Positions 34,398 through 41,182 of a DNA stretch of 64,000 bases are shown one piece after another. The notes under the pieces are model-generated. The model saw only the letters and a program-made list of their open reading frames with translations. It ran no database searches and had not been told where the DNA came from. Source of the stretch: Bacillota bacterium (GTDB lineage: Bacteria; Bacillota; Clostridia; Christensenellales; Christensenellaceae); assembly GCA_023393165.1 (NCBI GenBank), contig JAEWMJ010000042.1, positions 1 to 64,000 of the forward strand. The letters run 5' to 3'. How positions within the stretch are numbered: the stretch's first letter is position 1; each line of letters starts with the position of its first letter. The position numbers were made by a program, and so were the translations under genes.

Positions 34398-34835
34398 TCA
34401 GTCCTTATCCTGCCTTTTTCTGATAAGAGACACCACGAGGACAATTACCAGCATCACCGCGGATATAATGAACAGTATCAACCCGCTGTTGTCTTCCGCC
34501 GCTACCGGCGCTTCGGATGCGCGGCTTCCCTTGAAGAGTGTGTAAATTACCGCTCCCAACATGATTGAGACTCCAATTACGGCGATTATGGCATAAGTTT
34601 TTTTATTGCCTGCCTGCGGGCCCACATACGATCCGCTCGCAATCAGGCGTACCAGGTAAATAAAAAGGCAAACCAGAAGAATCACAAAGATATTCATCGG
34701 ATAGGAAAGCCAGCGCACGCCTGCGCCATAAAGGCCGACGTCTGCAAAAATCAGATAGGCTAACAAAAGGAAACATTGGTTGCCGATTTTATTCCGATTC
34801 GATACCTGACGTTCGTCTAAATGTTCTTTATTCAT
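34398..34835 (-). CDS. Membrane protein paired with XRE regulator (DUF6773-like)
   Basis: A 145-residue protein. It has a short polar N-terminus (MNKEHLDERQ), two hydrophobic helices in about residues 20-65, a Lys-rich loop, a third helix near 80-98, and a fourth near 120-140. The layout matches small membrane proteins that sit behind a YozG-like regulator in Firmicutes. The role is unknown, possibly a response to envelope stress or a peptide. The start at 34835 has GGAGGATG before it and overlaps the XRE gene by 8 nt. A longer frame inside the XRE gene is less likely. Confidence 0.7.
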   Translation of the reverse strand: MNKEHLDERQVSNRNKIGNQCFLLLAYLIFADVGLYGAGVRWLSYPMNIFVILLVCLFIYLVRLIASGSYVGPQAGNKKTYAIIAVIGVSIMLGAVIYTLFKGSRASEAPVAAEDNSGLILFIISAVMLVIVLVVSLIRKRQDKD

Positions 34836-35037
34836 TATCTTCATCCTCCCAAAAAAGTTCGTTAAGGGTTTTATCAAGAAGCCTGCATATGGCAATACAA
34901 AGCCTGATGGTGGGATTGTAGTCCCCGCTTTCTATTGCATTGATGGTCTGCCTGGTTACACCCAGCGCATCAGCCACATCTTTTTGCGACATGCCCTTTG
35001 CGGCACGCGCAGATTTGATCTTTAAATTTTTTCCCAT
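34828..35037 (-). CDS. XRE-family transcriptional regulator, 69 aa
   Basis: A single helix-turn-helix DNA-binding domain. Recognition elements are GMSQKDVADALGVTRQTINAIESG (visible in two parts: SQKDVADALGV and TRQTINAIE) followed by NPTIRLCIAICRLLDKTLNELF. There is no sensor domain, so regulation may come from its membrane partner. It is autoregulation-ready: a perfect 12-bp palindrome overlaps the -10 box of its promoter. Confidence 0.92.
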   Translation of the reverse strand: MGKNLKIKSARAAKGMSQKDVADALGVTRQTINAIESGDYNPTIRLCIAICRLLDKTLNELFWEDEDNE

Positions 35038-35072
35038 ACGATTGTACGTTCTCTTTTCGTTGATTTATCTTA

Positions 35073-35101
35073 ATTATAATTAGTATATGTCTAAAAGTCA
35101 A
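35073..35101 (-). promoter_or_regulatory. Promoter of the XRE operon with overlapping palindrome
   Basis: On the minus strand TTGACT (35096-35101), a 17-nt spacer and TATAAT (35073-35078). The -10 lies inside the palindrome TAATTATAATTA (35071-35082). Two direct repeats ATATATTTTACA (35102-35113) and ATATGTTTTACA (35123-35134) lie two helical turns apart just upstream. These are candidate operator sites. Confidence 0.8.
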
Positions 35102-35223
35102 ATATATTTTACAAAATATAAAATATGTTTTACATTAATTGTGAATCTGCCTCAATCAAAAACAACCATTTTTCACCCCTGTTGCATAGTATATATAAAC
35201 TTAATATGGGGAGTGCTTAAAAG

Positions 35224-35577
35224 ATGATCCAGAGAGGTGATATATATTATGCTGATTTAAGCCCCGTGACTGGAAGCGAACAGGGAGGATTGCGTCCCGT
35301 AATCGTCATCCAGAATGATAAAGGAAATCAATACAGTCCTACTGTTATAGTCGCTGCTATAACTTCAAATATTAAAAAGACGAAATTGCCGACGCATATT
35401 GTGCTGCCGGAGATAGAAGGCCTAAGCAAGAAAAGCATCGTACTGCTGGAGCAGATCAGAACCATTGATAAATCACGGCTTTCAAATAAAATTGGAAGTA
35501 TAGACAGTGAATATATGCACAAAATAAATGAGGCAATATTAATCAGCCTAGGTATATATACAAAAGAGCTTATATAA
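35224..35577 (+). CDS. MazF/NdoA-type mRNA interferase toxin
   Basis: This 117-residue protein is very close in length and motif to Bacillus NdoA (EndoA). It begins IQRGDIYYADLSPVTGSEQGG with the conserved Arg and Gly, then has RPVIVIQND and the VAAITS motif, and KSIVLLEQIRTIDKSRL near the end. The family cuts RNA at short sequence motifs. A MazE- or RHH-type antitoxin is not seen directly upstream. The only small frame there (35087-35227) looks accidental. The GGGGAG site before the ATG is good. A terminator overlaps the end of the gene. Confidence 0.92.
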   Translation: MIQRGDIYYADLSPVTGSEQGGLRPVIVIQNDKGNQYSPTVIVAAITSNIKKTKLPTHIVLPEIEGLSKKSIVLLEQIRTIDKSRLSNKIGSIDSEYMHKINEAILISLGIYTKELI

Positions 35578-35588
35578 GCTCTTTTGTT
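35563..35588 (+). terminator. Terminator overlapping the mazF 3' end
   Basis: AAAGAGCTTA / TAAGCTCTTT is a nearly perfect stem ending in TTTTG and then TTTT. It includes the mazF stop codon. Confidence 0.75.
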
Positions 35589-36474
35589 TTACTGTGCAGA
35601 TAACGGGAAGGGGCGGTTTGCTATCAAGTATAAAGCGGTTCTGGATTACATTGTAATGGGTGTTGGGGCGGTAGTTGCCGCGATTGGAATAAATATGTTC
35701 CTGGTGCCCAATAATATCGCCCCGGCGGGATTCACTGGAATAGCGGCGATCATTCACGCCTTATATAATCCGCTGCCTATAGGCACGCTTTATCTTTTGC
35801 TGAATGTGCCTTTTTTTTATCTGGGACTTCGCGTGAACGGCAAAAGGTTTATCATACGAACGCTGTATGCAATGATCATATATTCCCTGGCAGCCGATTT
35901 TATTATAATAACTCCGGTAACGACCGACCTGCTGCTCGCCAGCATTTATGGCGGTATCATAGGAGGAGTGGGATTCGGGCTGATTCTGCGGTTTGGAGGC
36001 ACAACCGGAGGGACGGACACCTGTGCAAAGATTCTGACTAAAAATATTTTAAGCCTGTCGGTTGGTATGACCATGTTCATCATAGACGTTATTGTGGTCA
36101 TTTCATCGGCATTTGTGTTCGGGCTGGTGTCGTCACTTTACGCGGTCGTAACGCTTGCCATTACGGACAAGGTGATCGATATGGTATCAACCGGCATTAT
36201 TGCATCCAGAGCATTTATGGTGATTTCCGATAAAAGCCAGGAGATAGCGGATACTATTATGGATCGGCTTGAGCGCGGAATTACCTTTTTTTATGCAAAA
36301 GGGGCTTTCAGCAGAATAGAAAAAAGTGTATTATTATGTGTGGTGAGCGGCAACAGTGAGGCCGTAGCACTCAAAAAAATCGTATACCAGATTGATGAAA
36401 ACGCGTTTGTAATATCATGGCATGCAAACGAGGTGCTGGGTTACGGTTTTAAAAGCGATAGAGGAGATAAATAA
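35584..36474 (+). CDS. YitT-family membrane protein, start uncertain
   Basis: This is a YitT/DUF161 membrane protein with a C-terminal DUF2179 domain. About five helices cover residues 25-200 (MGVGAVVAAIGINMFLVPNNIAPAG, seen in two parts), with GGTTGGTDTCAKIL in the middle. DUF2179 follows from about 215 (FMVISDKSQEIAD...RGITFFYAKGAFS). The frame opens at a TTG inside the mazF terminator. The only good ribosome binding site (GGGAAGGGG, 35605-35613) is followed by ATC at 35623 where an ATG would fit family alignments. The gene ends in TAATG shared with the next gene. Confidence 0.85.
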   Translation: MFYCADNGKGRFAIKYKAVLDYIVMGVGAVVAAIGINMFLVPNNIAPAGFTGIAAIIHALYNPLPIGTLYLLLNVPFFYLGLRVNGKRFIIRTLYAMIIYSLAADFIIITPVTTDLLLASIYGGIIGGVGFGLILRFGGTTGGTDTCAKILTKNILSLSVGMTMFIIDVIVVISSAFVFGLVSSLYAVVTLAITDKVIDMVSTGIIASRAFMVISDKSQEIADTIMDRLERGITFFYAKGAFSRIEKSVLLCVVSGNSEAVALKKIVYQIDENAFVISWHANEVLGYGFKSDRGDK

Positions 36475-37649
36475 TGCTGCTGATAAAAAACGGAAACCTG
36501 TATACCATGGAAAGCGAGCCTTTGAAAGGCTTTGACATTCTTATTGAAAACGGAAAGATAAAAGAAATCGGGAAAAAAATCCTGGTGGATTGTGAAACAC
36601 TGGATGCAAAAGGTATGAATGTCCTGCCCGGCCTGGTGGACGCGCACTGCCATATAGGAATGTGGGAGAACGGGATGGACGAGGAAGGCGCTGACGGCAA
36701 TGAATTTGTAAATCCGTCCACGCCGTCTCTGCGTGCGATTGACGGCATAAACCCGAGAGATGAATATTTTAAGGAAGCGCGCGAGGGGGGAGTTACCACC
36801 GTGGTAACCGGCCCGGGGAGCGCGAACGTGATCGGCGGCCAGTTTTGCGCAATGAAAACGGTAGGGGACCGCATAGACGATATGATCATAAAAGCTCCTT
36901 GCGCGCTCAAGGTAGCCTTTGGAGAAAACCCCAAGCGCGTGTATAAGGAACAGAAAAAATCGCCTATCACAAGAATGGCGACCGCGGCCATACTGCGCAA
37001 GGAACTTATACGCGCAGGGGAATATATGCGTAAGATCGAGATGGCAGGGGACGACGGGTTAAAGCTGCCGGAGCGGGACTTAGACCTTGATATCCTGTGC
37101 GAGGTGCTTCGGGGCAACCTGATTATGAAGGCGCACGCGCACCGCGCGGACGACATACTGACGGCGATCCGGATCGCGAAGGAATTTAATATCCGGCTTT
37201 CCATAGAACATTGTACCGAAGGGCATACCATTACCGAATACCTGAAAAACGGGGACGTTAAAATCGTACTTGGGCCGCTTGCGACCGAACGGTGCAAAAT
37301 TGAACTCAGGAATCTGACGCTTGCCGCACCCGGCATCATGGAAAAAGCCGGATTGGAATTTGCGCTTTGCACGGACCATCCGGTCATAATGGAGCAATAT
37401 CTGCTCTTGAGCGCCGCGCTGGCGGTGCGGGAAGGGCTGTCGGAGGAGACGGCGCTCCGGTGCGTTACCATCAATGCAGCGCGTGCTGCCGGGATCGACG
37501 ACCGGGTAGGCAGTATTGCCCGGGGAAAGGACGCCGATCTTGTGCTTTTCGGCGGAAATCCGCTTGATATCCGCAACAAGCCGTTATGCGTCATTATAGA
37601 CGGAAAAATGGTATATTCCGCTATTGACTCCTGCATAAAAAAAGGCTAG
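36474..37649 (+). CDS. Amidohydrolase (imidazolonepropionase-like)
   Basis: This is a metal-dependent hydrolase of the amidohydrolase superfamily, 391 residues. It shows an N-terminal beta-sandwich (LLIKNGNLYTME...GFDILIENGKI), the metal motif GLVDAHCHIGMW, an EGGVTTVVTGPGSANVIGG stretch and a carbamylated-Lys or bridging residue region near ALKVAFGENP. MKAHAHRADD and IEHCTEG provide further His ligands, and CTDHPV supplies the Asp. The last part resumes the sandwich (ARGKDADLVLF). The substrate is unknown. Close families act on imidazolonepropionate or dipeptides. It is coupled to yitT by TAATG. Confidence 0.86.
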   Translation: MLLIKNGNLYTMESEPLKGFDILIENGKIKEIGKKILVDCETLDAKGMNVLPGLVDAHCHIGMWENGMDEEGADGNEFVNPSTPSLRAIDGINPRDEYFKEAREGGVTTVVTGPGSANVIGGQFCAMKTVGDRIDDMIIKAPCALKVAFGENPKRVYKEQKKSPITRMATAAILRKELIRAGEYMRKIEMAGDDGLKLPERDLDLDILCEVLRGNLIMKAHAHRADDILTAIRIAKEFNIRLSIEHCTEGHTITEYLKNGDVKIVLGPLATERCKIELRNLTLAAPGIMEKAGLEFALCTDHPVIMEQYLLLSAALAVREGLSEETALRCVTINAARAAGIDDRVGSIARGKDADLVLFGGNPLDIRNKPLCVIIDGKMVYSAIDSCIKKG

Positions 37650-37652
37650 TAT
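37624..37652 (+). promoter_or_regulatory. Promoter of the FMN riboswitch-ribU transcript
   Basis: TTGACT (37624-37629), a 17-nt spacer and TAGTAT (37647-37652) overlap the last codons of the preceding gene, about 22 nt before the riboswitch. Confidence 0.6.
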
Positions 37653-37673
37653 ATTATAAGAAAAGAATATGGA

Positions 37674-37787
37674 AGAATCTTCGGGGCAGGGTGAAAATCC
37701 CTACCGGCAGTGAAAGCCTGCGAGCCATTTTGGCTGATACGGTGTGATTCCGTAGCCGACGGTATAGTCCGGACGGGAGAAGAATAT
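37674..37787 (+). ncRNA. FMN riboswitch (RFN element)
   Basis: The conserved core is easy to read: CTTCGGGGCAGGGTGAAAAT at the 5' side, CCTACCGGC, then a variable helix (CGGTGTGATTCCG), AGTCCGGACGGGAGAAGAA at the 3' side. FMN binding is expected to favour the downstream terminator and shut off ribU. Confidence 0.95.
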
Positions 37788-37804
37788 ATAAGCGCTTTTA
37801 GGCA

Positions 37805-37836
37805 GCCTCCGAAGAATTTTCGGGGGCTTTTTTATT
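37805..37836 (+). terminator. Expression-platform terminator of the FMN riboswitch
   Basis: GCCTCCGAA pairs with TTCGGGGGC and is followed by six T. The antiterminator would have to involve the 3' end of the aptamer. Confidence 0.8.
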
Positions 37837-37939
37837 CGCCTCCGGAAAATCAACATGGGAGCATTCCGCAAACGCTTAAACGGCCGGAAGCGCAAGGCGG
37901 GGGCCTCCCGGGAACAAAAATAGCAGAGGAGTTTTTAAA

Positions 37940-38518
37940 ATGAAGAACTTGACACAAAAAAAGTTGGTTACAATGGCTATGCTCGCCGGTCTTTCCATCG
38001 TGCTGATGTACCTGGTCCATTTTCCGCTTATACCCGGCGCATCATTTTTGGAATACGATATGGCGGACGTACCTATACTGATCGGAACATTTTTATTCGG
38101 CCCGGTAAGCGGACTCATTCTTGCGGCGATCGTAAGCGTGATACAAGGTGTCACCGTTTCTGCGGCAAGCGGCTGGATCGGGATTGTCATGCATCTTATA
38201 GCGACCGGCACGTTTGTCATTGTTGCGGGTCTGTTCTACAGATGGATTCAAACAAGAAAAGGCGCCGTATTAGGACTTGTTTTCGGTTCGATCGCTATGA
38301 CGGCTATTATGATACCTTTGAATCTGATATTTACCGTAATGTTTCTTGGCGTGCCGCACGAAGCCGTGGTGGCCATGCTGGCGCCTGCAATTATTCCATT
38401 TAATCTTTTGAAGGCCGGCATTAATTCCGTGCTGGCATTCTTTGTTTACAAACCCGTTTCAAAGGTAATGAAGCTTGAAAAAAAGGACGGAATCATTATA
38501 AAGGACGGCGCAAATTAA
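37940..38518 (+). CDS. ribU: RibU, riboflavin-specific ECF transporter S component
   Basis: RibU is the membrane substrate-binding subunit for riboflavin uptake and works with the shared ECF energy module encoded elsewhere. The 192-residue protein has about five hydrophobic helices. Family features are LAGLSIVLMYLVHFPLIPGASFLEYDMAD (readable in two parts: LVHFPLIPGASFL and EYDMADVPILIG) and FGPVSGLILAAIVS near residue 55. Control by an FMN riboswitch directly upstream is decisive support for the substrate. GAGGAG lies before the ATG. Confidence 0.95.
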   Translation: MKNLTQKKLVTMAMLAGLSIVLMYLVHFPLIPGASFLEYDMADVPILIGTFLFGPVSGLILAAIVSVIQGVTVSAASGWIGIVMHLIATGTFVIVAGLFYRWIQTRKGAVLGLVFGSIAMTAIMIPLNLIFTVMFLGVPHEAVVAMLAPAIIPFNLLKAGINSVLAFFVYKPVSKVMKLEKKDGIIIKDGAN

Positions 38519-38547
38519 AATAATTTGGCGGTATAATCTGCAACTCA

Positions 38548-38582
38548 TAAAAATCCCGGGTTAATGAATCCGGGATTTTTTT
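38548..38582 (+). terminator. Terminator after ribU
   Basis: AAAATCCCGG pairs with CCGGGATTTT over a loop of 12 nt, followed by TTTT. Confidence 0.88.
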
Positions 38583-38651
38583 CGGACAGAATAGGACAAG
38601 AACTATTGCATAAATACGTTTTTTTATATAATATATAAAGGAAATTAATAA

Positions 38652-38815
38652 TACTATTCTGCGATTAAAATATTTCATATTTTAATCCGGCAATTGCAAT
38701 TGCCGCTGCGCTAAAGGCGCAGGCAGATCGTATTACACGACATTTGCGTGGGCTTCGCCCACTGCCGCGCTGTGCGGCAAATTAAAAACTGAAAGTTTTT
38801 AATCGCAAATCAGTA
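38652..38815 (+). mobile_element. MITE-like element family B, copy 1
   Basis: A non-coding unit of 164 bp with terminal inverted repeats of about 19 bp (left TACTATTCTGCGATTAAAA; right end matches it in 16 of 19 positions when reversed). TAA stands on both sides (38649-38651 and 38816-38818), consistent with a target duplication. Inside are several hairpins, including GTGGGCTTCGCCCAC and GCGCTAAAGGCGC. A second copy is at 46880-47048. The element ends 20 nt before tsaE. Confidence 0.85.
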
Positions 38816-38835
38816 TAAGCGAATGGTGGAGAAAA

Positions 38836-39261
38836 ATGCGGAGTGTTCTGACGGACAGTGACGAGGAGACACTTCTTGCGGGAGAAGAATTTTCAAAAAC
38901 ATTAAAAGAGGGAGATGTTGTCGCATTAAACGGAGATCTGGGTGCGGGTAAAACCGTTTTTGTAAAGGGGATCGCCAAAGGACTTCACATTTCTGATATT
39001 ATAACCAGTCCCACTTTTACGATATTGCGCGAATATAAGGGTTCTTTGCCCTTATATCATTTTGACGTTTACAGGATTTCCGACCCGGATGAAATGTTTG
39101 AAATCGGTTTTTCGGAATATCTGGACGGCAGCGGCGTTTCCGTGATTGAATGGGCGGAAAAGGTCGAGGAATTGCTGCCGGAAAGAAGCGTCGAAGTTCT
39201 GATAAAAAAAACCGGTAACAACAGACGGGAAATCATCATACATGATGATAATGAGGGCTAA
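38836..39261 (+). CDS. tsaE: TsaE, ATPase of tRNA t6A synthesis
   Basis: TsaE is the P-loop ATPase that works with TsaB and TsaD to put threonylcarbamoyl on A37 of ANN-decoding tRNAs. Walker A is LGAGKTVFVKG (about residues 36-46). The SPTFTILREY motif and HFDVYRI segment follow, and VIEWAEKVEELLP sits near the end. The length of 141 residues is normal. It starts an operon tsaE-tsaB-rimI in the usual bacterial order. TsaD is not in this window. Confidence 0.94.
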   Translation: MRSVLTDSDEETLLAGEEFSKTLKEGDVVALNGDLGAGKTVFVKGIAKGLHISDIITSPTFTILREYKGSLPLYHFDVYRISDPDEMFEIGFSEYLDGSGVSVIEWAEKVEELLPERSVEVLIKKTGNNRREIIIHDDNEG

Positions 39262-39263
39262 AA

Positions 39264-39935
39264 ATGGTCATACTTGGATTGGATACAACAGGCAATACGC
39301 TTTCCGTAGCACTGTCGGAAGACACAAAGATACTGGGCGAAACCTCGATAAACGATACAAAAAAGCACTCCGAAACCCTGCTGCCCGTACTAAACGGCTT
39401 GCTTACGGTTTTAGACAGGGATATAACGGAAATCGGTCTGATTGCGGTATCAATCGGCCCCGGATCTTTTACCGGAATCCGCATAGGCGTTGCGACAGCA
39501 AAAGGATTGGCTCATGCGCTTCATGTTCCGGTAGCCGGGATAGATACGCTTGACGGACTTTTGCAAAATGTGTTTTTTGACGGAACGATTTGTGCTATAA
39601 TGGATGCCAGGCGGAGTCAGGTGTATGCCGCCGCTAAAAATGGAAATAATGTATTGGTACCTTCCTGTGCAATTGAGTTGGGTAAACTTCTGACCATGCT
39701 GGGGGAAGGGCCGGTTCTGTTCGTAGGGGACGGGATTGATAGTTATAAAGAAACAATAGCAAATCACAGGCCGGACAGTATTTTTGCTGCGCCGCCGGTG
39801 AGGTACCAGCGCGCAAGTTCTGTGTGCACTCTCGGGTTTTTGAAGAGTTTAAAGGGCGATGTTTTGGAATATTGCCAGGTACGGGCTAATTATTTAAGGC
39901 CGTCCCAAGCGGAAAGGCTGAAGAGGAATGTATGA
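39264..39935 (+). CDS. tsaB: TsaB, scaffold of the t6A synthase
   Basis: TsaB is an ASKHA-fold partner of TsaD. It opens ILGLDTTGNTLSVAL, carries the SIGPGSFTGIRIGVATAKGLA motif near residue 70, and has AIMDARRSQVYAA in the middle. The length of 223 residues is typical. It starts 2 nt after tsaE and overlaps rimI by 4 nt. Note that the conserved Ser-Val/Ile-Gly-Pro-Gly-Ser-Phe-Thr-Gly-Ile-Arg block is complete. Confidence 0.94.
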   Translation: MVILGLDTTGNTLSVALSEDTKILGETSINDTKKHSETLLPVLNGLLTVLDRDITEIGLIAVSIGPGSFTGIRIGVATAKGLAHALHVPVAGIDTLDGLLQNVFFDGTICAIMDARRSQVYAAAKNGNNVLVPSCAIELGKLLTMLGEGPVLFVGDGIDSYKETIANHRPDSIFAAPPVRYQRASSVCTLGFLKSLKGDVLEYCQVRANYLRPSQAERLKRNV

Positions 39936-40405
39936 AAACGAATATAAAAATCAGAAGGGCTGAATGCGGCGATCTTGACCAGATTCACACCCTGGAAAAT
40001 ATATGCTTTGATGTTCCCTGGAGTTTTGAAATGTTGTATGAAGACATTTGTACAAACAAGGGAACGGTATATTATGTAGTAGAAGAAGACGGGAAGATAG
40101 TGGGCTATGGCGGCATGTGGATTATTCTGGATGAAGCTCATATCACAAATGTCTGCATACTGCCCGAAAAACGCAGGCACGGCTATGCAACTCTTTTGAT
40201 GAAAAAACTATGCGATAAAGCGGAAAGTTTAGGCGCTGACAACATGACGCTTGAGGTCCGCGTATCCAATCACGACGCCCTGCATTTGTATAAAAAATGC
40301 GGCTTTGCCATCCATGGCCTCAGAAAAAAATACTATTCAAACAACAATGAGGACGCATATATTATGTGGAGGGAAGGCACCATTCCAATGGTGGGGGAGA
40401 ACTGA
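39932..40405 (+). CDS. rimI: RimI-like GNAT N-acetyltransferase
   Basis: RimI acetylates the N-terminus of ribosomal protein S18 in E. coli. Here 157 residues form a single GNAT domain with the acetyl-CoA loop PEKRRHGYATLLMKKL (about residues 76-91), an EVRVSNHDALHLYKKCGF motif and the KKYYSNNNEDAYIM end. The position between tsaB and a hydrolase gene, with a 4-nt overlap to tsaB, matches the standard tsaE-tsaB-rimI operon. Confidence 0.92.
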   Translation: MKTNIKIRRAECGDLDQIHTLENICFDVPWSFEMLYEDICTNKGTVYYVVEEDGKIVGYGGMWIILDEAHITNVCILPEKRRHGYATLLMKKLCDKAESLGADNMTLEVRVSNHDALHLYKKCGFAIHGLRKKYYSNNNEDAYIMWREGTIPMVGEN

Positions 40406-40408
40406 TTT

Positions 40409-41179
40409 TTGGAAATTGACGTTTTCGGAATCCGAACGAATTATCAAATAACAGGCAATGGGGATCCGGTTCTTTTATTGCATGGATGGGGCGCGCAGAT
40501 AGAAAGCTTTGCCCCTGTTATTTTTGCTCTGCAGAAATACCGGAAAGTGATAGCGCTTGATCTGCCGGGTTTCGGAAAAAGCGGGTTCCCTGAAAAACCC
40601 TGGACGGTTTCCGATTACATGGAGTTTACGGCGGCCTTTTTGCGTGAGATCGGCGAAGAAAAAGTGGATGTGTTATGCCATTCGTTCGGCGGAAGGATCA
40701 CAATCCTGCTGGCCGGCAAATATCCGCAAATGATAGGAAAGATCATATTTGTGGACAGCGCCGGGATCAGGCCGCGCCGGACCATAAAATACTACATAAA
40801 AGTATATTCCTATAAACTGGCTAAAAAAATCGCGAAAATAAAATGGATGACCGGATTTTTAAAGGCTTTAGGCGTGGACGTACAAAAGAAAATGAAAAAT
40901 GCCGGTTCCTCTGATTACAAAAACCTGCCGGACTGTATGAAAAAGACGTTCGTCAATGTGGTAAATCAGGATTTGAGCGGGTACCTGAAGGATATCAAAT
41001 CGCCGTCTCTGCTGATATGGGGCGAGAATGATACGGATACCCCGCTCTGGTATGGACAGAAGATGGAGAAAACAATTGCGGATGCGGGACTGGTGGTTTT
41101 AAAGGAAGCGGGCCATTATTCTTATCTGGACCAGTTTCCGCAGTTTATAGCGGTTGTAAACAGTTTTTTTGGAGGATAA
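40409..41179 (+). CDS. Alpha/beta hydrolase
   Basis: A 256-residue hydrolase with the oxyanion region LLLHGWGAQIESF and the nucleophile elbow LCHSFGGRI (Ser about residue 94). The catalytic Asp is likely in LLIWGENDTDTP, and the His is in EAGHYSYLDQFP. The physiological ester or amide is unknown. The TTG start is preceded by GGGGGAGA at 6-8 nt. It is 3 nt after rimI and 3 nt before the murF-like gene, so it belongs to the operon. Confidence 0.86.
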   Translation: MEIDVFGIRTNYQITGNGDPVLLLHGWGAQIESFAPVIFALQKYRKVIALDLPGFGKSGFPEKPWTVSDYMEFTAAFLREIGEEKVDVLCHSFGGRITILLAGKYPQMIGKIIFVDSAGIRPRRTIKYYIKVYSYKLAKKIAKIKWMTGFLKALGVDVQKKMKNAGSSDYKNLPDCMKKTFVNVVNQDLSGYLKDIKSPSLLIWGENDTDTPLWYGQKMEKTIADAGLVVLKEAGHYSYLDQFPQFIAVVNSFFGG

Positions 41180-41182
41180 TAT

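Noticed and set aside
35087..35227. 46-codon frame overlapping the mazF start by 4 nt, a candidate antitoxin
   Set aside because: No ribosome binding site, hydrophobic and Cys-containing translation unlike RHH or MazE proteins, and it runs through the XRE promoter and direct repeats.
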